The notes beneath the pieces were generated by a model that worked only from the letters and a program-made list of their open reading frames with translations, made no database searches and was not told the DNA's origin. A stretch of DNA of 16,218 nt. It comes from Peptostreptococcaceae bacterium (lineage in GTDB: Bacteria > Bacillota_A > Clostridia > Peptostreptococcales > Acidaminobacteraceae). A program made the position numbers and the translations under genes. The stretch covers positions 1 to 16,218 of the forward strand of contig JABXKX010000036.1 in NCBI GenBank assembly GCA_013619035.1. Direction: 5' to 3'. Below, in pieces: positions 1-6,619 of this stretch. Each line of letters opens with the position of its first letter. Positions within the stretch are counted from its first letter, which is position 1.

Positions 1-19
1 TTTTTTACATTACCCTAGA

Positions 20-52
20 AACAGACTGTCTTTGACGGTCTGTTTTGTTTTT
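20..52 (+). terminator. Intrinsic terminator of an upstream gene outside the window
   Basis: An 11-bp stem (20-30 with 34-44, one T-G pair) closes a TTT loop and is followed by a T-rich run at 45-52. This is the form of a rho-independent terminator on the plus strand. The gene it ends lies left of the window. Confidence 0.8.
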
Positions 53-63
53 AACAAAAATGG

Positions 64-93
64 TTGCAATTACTACTATAAGGGTAGTAAAAT
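64..93 (+). promoter_or_regulatory. Predicted sigma-A promoter of the MscS gene
   Basis: TTGCAA at 64-69 and TAAAAT at 88-93 are separated by 18 bp. This places the start site near 100, just before the ribosome binding site (GAGGAGG, 107-113). It lies after the upstream terminator, so the channel gene is probably its own transcription unit. Confidence 0.5.
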
Positions 94-117
94 GATACAA
101 AGAGAAGAGGAGGTATT

Positions 118-930
118 ATGGATTTTTTTAAAAGTGAAGCATTTGAAGCGGTAAAAGGTACAATTCTTGAGTATGGTATAAAAGTTATTCTCTGTATTGT
201 ATTTTTATTGATTGGTTTGAAAGTTATAAAAGTTATTGTGAAAAGAATACATAAGCTTATGGAAAAGAGAGATGTGGACAAAACAGTCACAAAGTTTACA
301 TCATCGATGGTTAACATTGTATTAAAAATATTGTTAGTCATCGCTTTAGCTGGTACTTTAGGTGTTGAGGAAACATCGTTTGTTGCCATTATAGGTGCGG
401 CAGGATTTGCTATTGGTATGGCTTTACAAGGTAGTTTGGCTAATTTTGCTGCTGGAATTATTTTGTTGGTACTTAGACCGATAAAAATTGGTGATTTTGT
501 AGAAGTCGCTGGTATGACAGGAACTGTTTCGACTATTCAAGTATTTTCAACAGAATTAAAAACATTAGATAATAAAACGGTTATTGTGCCGAATGGTAAT
601 ATCATTGGAACTAACATCGTGAATTATTCTATAGAAGCAACACGACGTGTAGATTTTACTTTTGGAGTAGATTACAGTGCTGATATCAAACAGGTGAAAG
701 AAGTACTCTTATCTGTAGCAAATGCACATGAATTGGTATTAGAAGATCCAGGTGCATTTGTAGGACTGGCTGAACTTGGTGATAGCTCAGTAAACTTTGC
801 ACTAAGAGTTTGGGTTAATGCTGAAGACTATTGGACTGTATACTTTGATATCATGGAAACGATGAAAGAAAAACTAGATGAAAAGAACATTGGTATACCA
901 TATCCACATATTCAAATTGTTAAAGACTAA
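118..930 (+). CDS. mscS: MscS-family small-conductance mechanosensitive ion channel
   Basis: Predicted membrane channel that opens under tension to release solutes during hypo-osmotic shock. The protein is 270 aa, close to the roughly 286 aa of E. coli MscS. Hydrophobic segments lie near residues 17-39, 64-85 and 90-125. The third is the pore helix, with the Gly/Ala-rich pattern GAAGFAIGMALQGSLANFAAG-like that packs MscS pores, followed by the LRPIKIGDFVEV entry to the beta domain and the VPNG motif. The C-terminal alpha/beta domain ends at PYPHIQIV, typical of the family. The ATG at 118 follows GAGGAGG with good spacing. It is a single-gene unit between two terminators. The family call is firm; ion preference and any paralogue are not visible here. 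Confidence 0.95.
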   Translation: MDFFKSEAFEAVKGTILEYGIKVILCIVFLLIGLKVIKVIVKRIHKLMEKRDVDKTVTKFTSSMVNIVLKILLVIALAGTLGVEETSFVAIIGAAGFAIGMALQGSLANFAAGIILLVLRPIKIGDFVEVAGMTGTVSTIQVFSTELKTLDNKTVIVPNGNIIGTNIVNYSIEATRRVDFTFGVDYSADIKQVKEVLLSVANAHELVLEDPGAFVGLAELGDSSVNFALRVWVNAEDYWTVYFDIMETMKEKLDEKNIGIPYPHIQIVKD

Positions 931-936
931 GAGAGT

Positions 937-965
937 CCCCCTTTTATAAAGGGGGTTATTTTTTT
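937..965 (+). terminator. Intrinsic terminator after the MscS gene
   Basis: The perfect 8-bp stem CCCCCTTT/AAAGGGGG (937-944 with 948-955), with a TAT loop, is followed by TTATTTTTTT. It lies 7 bases after the stop codon. Confidence 0.93.
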
Positions 966-1026
966 GAGGAAATTTCAAATGTGAACTAAAACCGTGCAAT
1001 TATTGATAAAAAAATAACAAAACACA

Positions 1027-1075
1027 TTGACATGATAATGATAATCAGTTACACTGTGTTTGAAAACGATTATCA
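1027..1075 (+). promoter_or_regulatory. Promoter of the iron ABC operon with overlapping Fur-box-like sites
   Basis: TTGACA at 1027-1032 and TACACT at 1050-1055 are separated by 17 bp. The spacer holds TGATAATGATAATCA (1033-1047), with two GATAAT hexamers. It differs at one base from the Fur 7-1-7 consensus TGATAATnATTATCA. A second site at 1061-1075 (TGAAAACGATTATCA) has a perfect right half and lies just after the expected start site. Fur-type repression by iron is inferred from this arrangement and from the genes downstream. Confidence 0.8.
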
Positions 1076-1088
1076 ATTAGGAGGATGT

Positions 1089-2171
1089 ATGAAAAAAGTT
1101 ATAAGTTTATTAATAATTTCCACAATGGTATTTGCAATGATTGGTTGTGGTGTAACTGATGAAAATATGACAAATAATGCGTCATCAGATGTTTCAGATA
1201 AAGAAACCGTTATAGAAGAAAAAGTAGTTAATATCTATACAGATAGACATTATGATACAGATCAAGCTTTATACGATACGTTTACTGCAGAAACAGGTAT
1301 TCAAGTGAATGTGGTAAAAGCAAAATCAGATGAATTACTTGAAAGATTAAAAATTGAAGGTGAAGACACGGAAGCGGATTTAATTGTCACTTCAGATGTT
1401 GGTAGACTTTATAGAGCTCAGGCAGAAGACCTTTTAAAACCTTTTGAATCTGAAAAACTTCAAAACAATGTGCCGGAGCATTTAAGATCAACAGAAGATT
1501 TCTGGACTGCTTTAACAGTTAGAGCAAGAGTTATTGTATATGTAAAAGATCGAGTGGATCCATCAACATTATCTACTTACGAAGCACTTACTGAACCAGA
1601 ATGGTCCGAAAAGGTTGTTGTCAGAAGTTCATCAAATATTTACAATCAATCATTGATGGCGTCATTTATCGAATTAAATGGTGCTGAAAATGCCAAAACA
1701 TGGGCAGAAGGTCTTGTAAAAAATATGACAAGAGTACCAGAAGGTAATGACCGTGATCAGATGAAAGCGATTGTTGCTGGAGAAGGTGATGTTGCACTAG
1801 TAAACACATATTACGTTGGTAAACTTCTAAATTCTTCTGATGAGTATGAAGTAGAAGTTGGTGAGCAAATCGGAGTATTCTTCCCTAACCAAGAAACCAA
1901 TGGTACTCATATCAATATCAGTGGTGCTGGTTTAACGAAATATGGTAAAAATACAGACTCAGCAACACTATTATTAGAATACTTAACAAGTGAAAAAGCT
2001 CAAAGTGATTATGCCAATGCTAATTATGAGTACCCAGTTAATGCAAATGTACAACCGTCAGAATTATTACAAAGTTGGGGAACATTTAAAGCACAAGAAA
2101 TTGATTTATCTGTATTAGGTGCATTAAATGCTGATGCTGTGAAACTATTAAATGAAGCAGGATGGAAATAA
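1089..2171 (+). CDS. Fe(III) ABC transporter substrate-binding lipoprotein (FutA/FbpA type)
   Basis: Extracytoplasmic receptor that binds ferric iron and hands it to the permease encoded next. The N-terminus (MKKVISLLIISTMVF...) is a lipoprotein signal with lipobox AMIGC; Cys20 is the likely lipidated residue. The mature part has the periplasmic-binding-protein fold with marks of the FutA/FbpA group. These are the start IYTDRHYDTD (Y50, H54, Y55) and the tandem tyrosines of NTYYVGKL (Y241, Y242), which coordinate iron in characterised members. I chose the ATG at 1089, behind AGGAGG (1079-1084), giving 360 aa. The in-frame ATG at 1032 lies inside the promoter/Fur box and would hide the signal peptide. 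The stop overlaps the next start (TAATG). Iron as ligand is a family and Fur-site inference. Confidence 0.92.
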   Translation: MKKVISLLIISTMVFAMIGCGVTDENMTNNASSDVSDKETVIEEKVVNIYTDRHYDTDQALYDTFTAETGIQVNVVKAKSDELLERLKIEGEDTEADLIVTSDVGRLYRAQAEDLLKPFESEKLQNNVPEHLRSTEDFWTALTVRARVIVYVKDRVDPSTLSTYEALTEPEWSEKVVVRSSSNIYNQSLMASFIELNGAENAKTWAEGLVKNMTRVPEGNDRDQMKAIVAGEGDVALVNTYYVGKLLNSSDEYEVEVGEQIGVFFPNQETNGTHINISGAGLTKYGKNTDSATLLLEYLTSEKAQSDYANANYEYPVNANVQPSELLQSWGTFKAQEIDLSVLGALNADAVKLLNEAGWK

Positions 2172-3790
2172 TGAAAAAGTTTATAAAGGGGCTTAATCCC
2201 CTTTTTATCACATCATCATTAATTATTTTGATGATACTACTGCCAACAACAACACTTATAAAAGAACTGTTTACTGAAAAAGGTATCCATTGGGATCATA
2301 TTCAAAACTTTCTTTTAAAAGACTATATTACAAATACATTGATACTGGTTGTTGGTGTAGGTGTGATTACGAGTATTATTGGGACTTTTTTCTCTTTTGT
2401 ACTCAGTCATTATGAATTTAAATACAATACATGGTTATTTATCCTATTGTTCTTACCTCTTGCCATTCCACCCTATATTGCAGGTTATGTTTATGGCGGT
2501 ATTTTTGGTTATGGTGGTACGATAGAAAAAATCATGAGATCACTTGAGTTAACACCATTTCATGTTGATTTCTTATCGATGGGTGGTGCAATATTTATCT
2601 TTAGTGTGTTTTTGATGCCATATGTGGTTTTAGTAACACGATCATTCTTCACAAAATTACCAGCCAGTTATTTTGAATCCTCAAGACTGCTTGGAAAAAC
2701 ATCATTACAAACCATTACAAAAGTGATTTTACCACTTAGTAGAGGTGCCATTATTGGTGGTACAGTTTTGGTAGTACTTGAAGTGCTCAATGATTATGGC
2801 TTGGTGAAATACTTTGGAATCCCAACCTTTAGCACAGCGATTTATACCACTTGGTTTGGATTGGGTGATATTTCGAGTGCTATTAGACTTGCCATGATTT
2901 TAATGGTGATCGTAGTTGTTATTTTAACTTCAGAGCAGTTATTAAGAGGCAGAAAACGTGTCAGCCAGGCGAGAGCCTCATCAAAAGTAAATGAAAAAAA
3001 GAAACCAAGTGCTTTGGTGAAGGGATTGTTTTTCTCAAGTTTTTCAATTTATGTGACGGTTAGTTTAATTATCCCGATTGCTCAATTATCAGTTTGGAGC
3101 AAAATGGCTTTAGATAGGGTTGTTTTAAGAGGTTTGACAGAAACCATCATAGAAACTGTTTTACTCGCGAGTGTGGTAACGGTACTGGTTATCATATGCG
3201 GTATTGTTATTGGCAACTTCAACAGATTAATTCAAACCAAACTTTCTAAATTCTATTCTAGAGTTGTTATTATTGGATATTCAATTCCTGCATCTATTAT
3301 AGCAGTTGCAGTCATGACATTCTTTATTAATACAGATAGAACATTTAGACCAATCTATCAGACGTTAGGACTTAAGAATACCTTCTTAATGGGAAGTATT
3401 GCGATGTTAGCATTTGCTTTGACACTAAGGTTTATGGCGATTGGTTTTAATAGTATCGAGAGCGGTTACAATAAAATGGGCATCAAATACTATGAAGCTT
3501 CTACACTTCTCGGAAAAAACAGTCTACAAACCTTTATGAAAATTGATCTGCCGATGTTAAAACCAGCACTTGTCAGTGCGTGTATCTTAACCTTTGTAGA
3601 TGTATTAAAAGAATTACCGCTAACGCTGATTTTAAGACCATTTAATTTTGATACATTATCAACCAAGGTATTTACTTATGCAGGAGATGAAATGATCCAT
3701 GAAGCGAGTGTATACGCTTTGATTATTATTTTAATTAGTGCGATTGCTTTAGTAGCGCTTCAGAGTGTTTTAAAGGAGAAAAAGATATGA
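2171..3790 (+). CDS. Iron ABC transporter permease, fused double-domain (FbpB/FutB type)
   Basis: Inner-membrane permease of the iron importer, about 539 aa with roughly a dozen hydrophobic segments. It holds two BPD_transp_1 domains in one chain. Each has the cytoplasmic EAA loop that docks on the ATPase: ESSRLLGKTSLQT near residue 169 and EASTLLGKNSLQT near residue 442. A charged linker near residues 255-285 separates the halves. This fused layout is normal for FbpB/FutB proteins, so no second permease gene is needed. The start is taken as the ATG at 2171, which shares a base with the preceding stop and has AGGA at 2159-2162. An in-frame ATG at 2162 would add three residues. The last four bases overlap the ATPase gene (ATGA). 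Confidence 0.94.
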   Translation: MKKFIKGLNPLFITSSLIILMILLPTTTLIKELFTEKGIHWDHIQNFLLKDYITNTLILVVGVGVITSIIGTFFSFVLSHYEFKYNTWLFILLFLPLAIPPYIAGYVYGGIFGYGGTIEKIMRSLELTPFHVDFLSMGGAIFIFSVFLMPYVVLVTRSFFTKLPASYFESSRLLGKTSLQTITKVILPLSRGAIIGGTVLVVLEVLNDYGLVKYFGIPTFSTAIYTTWFGLGDISSAIRLAMILMVIVVVILTSEQLLRGRKRVSQARASSKVNEKKKPSALVKGLFFSSFSIYVTVSLIIPIAQLSVWSKMALDRVVLRGLTETIIETVLLASVVTVLVIICGIVIGNFNRLIQTKLSKFYSRVVIIGYSIPASIIAVAVMTFFINTDRTFRPIYQTLGLKNTFLMGSIAMLAFALTLRFMAIGFNSIESGYNKMGIKYYEASTLLGKNSLQTFMKIDLPMLKPALVSACILTFVDVLKELPLTLILRPFNFDTLSTKVFTYAGDEMIHEASVYALIIILISAIALVALQSVLKEKKI

Positions 3791-4428
3791 TTCATTTGAA
3801 AGATATTTCATTTAAATACAAACAAGCCAAAGAAGATACGCTAAAAAATATTGACTTATCTTTGGATGAAGGCAAAGTGTTGGCAGTGATAGGTCCAAGT
3901 GGCGGTGGAAAGTCAACCTTACTTCGAGTGATTTCTGGACTTGAAAAACCACATTCAGGACAGATTCATATCAATAACATTCATATGACAGATACTCGAC
4001 CAGAAAAAAGAACGGTTGGTATGTTATTTCAGGATTATGCGTTATTTCCTCATATGACAGTAGCAAAGAACATTGCTTATGGTTTAGAAAAAGGTCTTAA
4101 AAATAAAAAAACGCGCATTAATGAGATGCTTGAACTAGTTGATATGACTGGCTATGAAAAAAGATATCCTCATGAACTCAGTGGTGGTCAACAGCAAAGA
4201 ATTGCACTTGCGAGAGCACTTGCACCGAGTCCGAACATTTTGCTTTTAGATGAACCTTTCAGTAACTTAGATACTGAACTTTTGGCATCTATTAGAGAAG
4301 AACTGTTTAAAGTCATTAATACATTAGGCATTACAACAATTATGGTAACTCATAATATTAAAGATGCTGAGTTGTTTGCAGATCAAACCATTAGAATTGA
4401 AAATGGAGAGATGAAGGCTATCATATGA
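3787..4428 (+). CDS. Iron ABC transporter ATP-binding protein (short FbpC/FutC type)
   Basis: Cytoplasmic ATPase that powers the importer. All nucleotide-binding motifs are present: Walker A GPSGGGKST (36-44), Q-loop Q82 in LFQDYALFPH, signature LSGGQQQR (131-138), Walker B LLLDEPFSNLD (catalytic E156), and the switch His189. At 213 aa it ends soon after the ABC core. It lacks the roughly 120-residue TOBE-type regulatory domain found in classical FbpC proteins of about 350 aa. The ATG at 3787 overlaps the permease stop by four bases and follows AAAGGAG (3772-3778), consistent with coupled translation. It is the last gene of the operon and converges on a MerR gene 5 bases away. Confidence 0.94.
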   Translation: MIHLKDISFKYKQAKEDTLKNIDLSLDEGKVLAVIGPSGGGKSTLLRVISGLEKPHSGQIHINNIHMTDTRPEKRTVGMLFQDYALFPHMTVAKNIAYGLEKGLKNKKTRINEMLELVDMTGYEKRYPHELSGGQQQRIALARALAPSPNILLLDEPFSNLDTELLASIREELFKVINTLGITTIMVTHNIKDAELFADQTIRIENGEMKAII

Positions 4429-4435
4429 TAGCCTT
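4414..4435. terminator. Perfect 22-bp palindrome spanning two convergent stop codons
   Basis: AAGGCTATCATATGATAGCC plus TT is an exact palindrome. It contains the ATPase stop codon (4426-4428) and the first two bases of the convergent MerR stop codon (4434-4436). It could form a hairpin on either transcript, but there is no clear T-run on either side. A shared bidirectional terminator is therefore only an inference. Confidence 0.5.
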
Positions 4436-5225
4436 ATATAAGTATTCTAATCTCCGTTTGATATTTATTGGGATTGCCTTTTAAAAGCATGCCTGGACCT
4501 TTGATATAATGCTCTCTGGTTGGAGATTTTTGTTCTATATTATTTTCTTTCATATAATCGGTTAGAACTTTGTAAGAATCGGAAAGGGTATCGTAAGGAC
4601 CAATATGCAACAGAGATAATGCCTCACCACCAGGTAATGTTTTGGTATCAATATTTTGGTAACTGACTTCTTTTTTTAGCGGCACGCAAACTTCAACCGT
4701 TGCTTGATCTTCTTTGTAATCGTCATCGTGATAAATACAAAAGGGTTTCCCTTTGACGTTCATACCAACCGATTTAAACAATTTACCTAGATAGTCACCA
4801 ACCTCTTGATATTTCCCCACATATGTCATAGAAGCGATTAATGTCGGTTCTACTTTGATTTTTTGAACTTGATTAAGCATGATTTTAACCTCCTTATAGG
4901 TTTGATAGTCCATGATTTTTTCTTGTAGTTTCTTGTAATGAATGATTCTTTGTTGAATTATGTCATTCTTTTCTAGTAGATATGCCTTGATATCATCCGC
5001 GTCTTCATAGTTTTCGAGAATCTCTTGAATCTCTTTGATTGAAAAATCAAATTCTCGAAGTAGTTTAATCAGTTTGGCTCTTTCGTAGGATTGTTCATCA
5101 TAGAATCGATACCCAGAGTCATCATCAATATCTGATGGTACCAATATACCCATTTCATGATAATATCTCAGTGTTTTAATAGAAAGTTGTATTATTTTAG
5201 AAAATTCGCCTATTTTATAGTGCAT
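4434..5225 (-). CDS. MerR-family transcriptional regulator with GyrI-like effector domain
   Basis: Ligand-responsive regulator of 263 aa that bends overlong-spacer promoters. Residues 1-70 form the MerR winged HTH (YKIGEFSKIIQLSIKTLRYY, then EMGILVPSDID and SGYRFYDEQSYERA). Residues around 75-110 are a charged dimerisation helix. About 125-263 is a GyrI-like/AraC-type effector domain (VEPTLIASMTYVGKY; LLHIGPYDTLSDSYKVL; ending ITEIRILI-like), as in BmrR-type multidrug regulators. The ATG at 5225 (minus strand) follows an AAGGGGGGTGA site, and the promoter upstream has the 19-bp spacer of MerR targets, so autoregulation is likely. The divergent neighbour is a small Fe-S membrane protein that may share control. 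The ligand is unknown; a hydrophobic cationic compound would fit the domain type but is not shown. Confidence 0.9.
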   Translation of the reverse strand: MHYKIGEFSKIIQLSIKTLRYYHEMGILVPSDIDDDSGYRFYDEQSYERAKLIKLLREFDFSIKEIQEILENYEDADDIKAYLLEKNDIIQQRIIHYKKLQEKIMDYQTYKEVKIMLNQVQKIKVEPTLIASMTYVGKYQEVGDYLGKLFKSVGMNVKGKPFCIYHDDDYKEDQATVEVCVPLKKEVSYQNIDTKTLPGGEALSLLHIGPYDTLSDSYKVLTDYMKENNIEQKSPTREHYIKGPGMLLKGNPNKYQTEIRILI

Positions 5226-5246
5226 GTGATCACCCCCCTTATCTTA

Positions 5247-5277
5247 AGTATAATATCTACAGCTAGGGGAGGGTCAA
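5247..5277 (-). promoter_or_regulatory. MerR-type promoter with 19-bp spacer (autoregulatory)
   Basis: Read on the minus strand, TTGACC (5272-5277) and TATACT (5247-5252) are separated by exactly 19 bp. This overlong spacer is diagnostic of promoters activated by MerR-family twisting. The spacer begins CTCCCCTAG, a half-site of the kind BmrR-type proteins bind; the other half is poorly conserved. The start site falls about 15 bases before the regulator's ATG. Confidence 0.75.
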
Positions 5278-5322
5278 GAGAAAATTGATAATAATTTAAT
5301 TTTCCGACTATTTTTCAGACTG

Positions 5323-5370
5323 TTGACTTCGGGATCTTTTTTTTGTAATATACCCCCTAGAGGGAGGGGT
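5323..5370 (+). promoter_or_regulatory. Promoter and GC-rich operator-like leader of the Fe-S membrane protein gene
   Basis: TTGACT (5323-5328) and TAATAT (5346-5351) have a standard 17-bp spacer. Downstream, at 5357-5370, CTAGAGGGAGGGGT closely copies CTAGGGGAGGGTC at 5263-5275 in the MerR promoter. It lies within the inverted-repeat-like stretch TACCCCCTAGAGGGAGGGGTA and also supplies the ribosome binding site (GGGAGG). Binding by the adjacent MerR protein is an inference from the repeated motif. Confidence 0.55.
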
Positions 5371-5375
5371 ATAAA

Positions 5376-5873
5376 ATGAAAAAACACTCACATATGAAAT
5401 GGTCATGGATCTTTATGATTCTATTTTTAACACTATCGATTATTGATTTTAGATTTGGTATTTTAGGATTTGTCTGCATGGGGGCTCCAATTTATCATGC
5501 TTTACGAGGGAGAGGTAAAATCCATTGTTCGAAGTTTTGTCCTAGAGGATCTTTATTAGGTATCTTTTTAAAGAATATCAGTTTGAATCAAAAAGCTCCA
5601 AGATTTATGTTTACTAGAAAATTTAAGAATGGTTTATTAATCTTAATGTTATCGGTATTCTCATTTGCAATGTACCATGCAGGTGGTGATCCAAATAAAA
5701 TCGCTTTTGCAATGTTTAGATTTATGTCATCATCACTGATTATTGGTATCATCATGGGTATTGTATTCAAACCAAGAAGTTGGTGTGGCGTTTGTCCAAT
5801 GGGGCATGGCACAGTATTAATTGATCAACAAATGAAAAAAAGAAACCCAAAAGTTGTATTTCAATCGAAATAA
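5376..5873 (+). CDS. Small 4Fe-4S-binding membrane protein (NapH/Fer4_5-like)
   Basis: A 165-aa membrane protein of unknown physiological role. Hydrophobic segments lie near residues 10-38, 86-103 and 115-132. Two cysteine clusters sit on the same predicted side of the membrane: CSKFCPRGS (near residue 52) and WCGVCPMGH (near residue 137). Each is a C-x(2-3)-C-P motif like those that hold Fe-S clusters in the NapH/NosR/RdxA membrane ferredoxin family. It is much shorter than those proteins and lacks a separate soluble 2x[4Fe-4S] ferredoxin domain. The ATG at 5376 is 8 bases after GGGAGG. It is a single-gene unit ended by its own terminator and divergent from a MerR regulator. Electron transfer across or at the membrane is a family-based guess; no partner oxidoreductase lies nearby. 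Confidence 0.8.
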   Translation: MKKHSHMKWSWIFMILFLTLSIIDFRFGILGFVCMGAPIYHALRGRGKIHCSKFCPRGSLLGIFLKNISLNQKAPRFMFTRKFKNGLLILMLSVFSFAMYHAGGDPNKIAFAMFRFMSSSLIIGIIMGIVFKPRSWCGVCPMGHGTVLIDQQMKKRNPKVVFQSK

Positions 5874-5893
5874 GACTTTGGGTTTTTTCTTTT
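5843..5893 (+). terminator. Intrinsic terminator overlapping the end of the Fe-S protein gene
   Basis: AAACCCAAAAGT (5843-5854, inside the coding end) pairs with ACTTTGGGTTT (5875-5885) with one bulged A. A T-rich run TTTTTTCTTTT starts at 5883. The loop holds the stop codon. Confidence 0.75.
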
Positions 5894-5920
5894 GTGCCAC
5901 ATAATTGCCATAATTATAGG

Positions 5921-5931
5921 TATAATATAAT
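5921..5931 (+). promoter_or_regulatory. Probable -10 region of the two-component operon promoter
   Basis: Overlapping TATAAT hexamers occur at 5921-5926 and 5926-5931, 16-21 bases before the start codon. The only -35-like hexamer, TTGCCA (5905-5910), sits at a suboptimal 15-bp spacing from the second. The promoter may therefore depend on an activator, possibly the response regulator itself. Confidence 0.4.
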
Positions 5932-5946
5932 TAAGAGGTGAAAGAG

Positions 5947-6618
5947 ATGAAAGATAAAATTCTTGTTGTAGATGATGAAAAAGACTTAAGACTCGTGATT
6001 TCAGACTTTTTGATAAAAGAAGGTTATGAAGTCTTAGAAGCTTCTAATGGCGCAAAAGCCTTAGAAGTTGTTTATGAACATGAAGATATTAAATGCATTG
6101 TGTTAGATGTCATGATGCCTGTTATGGATGGCTGGTCAACGTTAAGAGAATTGAAAAAATCCTATGCTGAAATCCCAGTGATTATGTTAACGGCAAGAAC
6201 GCAAATAGATGATGAAGTATTTGGTTTTGAATTAGGTGCAGATGATTATGTCCCAAAACCTTTTGTTGCAGCAAGATTGATGGCAAGAATAAAAGCTGTT
6301 ATGAAAAAGAGCCATATGATTTTAGAGGATTTATTTGATTATGAAGGTTTGAAATACAATAAAGTAGCCTGTGTGTTAACCATAGAAGAAATGACGATTG
6401 AGTTAACACCTAAGGAACATGAGCTCCTTCAATATTTTATACTCAATAAAAACATTGCTTTATCTAGAGAAAAAATTCTGGATAATGTATGGGGTTATGA
6501 TTATTTTGGGGACAGTCGTACCGTAGATACACATATCAAAAGACTGCGACTTAAATTAGGAGAGTATTCTAAATTAATAAAAACGGTTCGCGGCTTAGGC
6601 TATAGATTTGAGGTATAA
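5947..6618 (+). CDS. OmpR/PhoB-family response regulator
   Basis: DNA-binding output half of a two-component system, 223 aa. The receiver domain (1-120) shows the acidic pocket D9-D10, phosphoacceptor D54 in VLDVMMP, the switch T82 and K104 in the KPF motif. The C-terminal winged helix (about 130-223) has TPKEHELLQYF, SREKILDNVWG, the recognition helix region RTVDTHIKRLRLKL and the closing VRGLGYRFEV. The ATG at 5947 is placed correctly behind AGAGGTG (5934-5940); the upstream in-frame GTG at 5938 overlaps that site. The stop lies one base before the kinase start codon, so the pair is co-transcribed. Its target genes are unknown. Confidence 0.96.
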   Translation: MKDKILVVDDEKDLRLVISDFLIKEGYEVLEASNGAKALEVVYEHEDIKCIVLDVMMPVMDGWSTLRELKKSYAEIPVIMLTARTQIDDEVFGFELGADDYVPKPFVAARLMARIKAVMKKSHMILEDLFDYEGLKYNKVACVLTIEEMTIELTPKEHELLQYFILNKNIALSREKILDNVWGYDYFGDSRTVDTHIKRLRLKLGEYSKLIKTVRGLGYRFEV

Positions 6619-6619
6619 G

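Noticed and set aside
51..389. Minus-strand open frame opposite the MscS gene start
   Set aside because: It lies over a strong plus-strand gene, has no ribosome site, and its translation is an AT-rich low-complexity string without motifs.
1085..1087. ATG directly after AGGAGG before the lipoprotein gene
   Set aside because: It is in a different frame, has no spacer from the ribosome site, and the frame stops after about 24 codons.
1032..1088. In-frame upstream extension of the iron-binding lipoprotein
   Set aside because: This stretch is the promoter/Fur region; the ATG at 1089 follows AGGAGG and yields an intact lipoprotein signal.
5588..5812. Minus-strand frame opposite the Fe-S membrane protein
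   Set aside because: It is a shadow of the plus-strand gene, which has conserved Cys motifs and a clear ribosome site.
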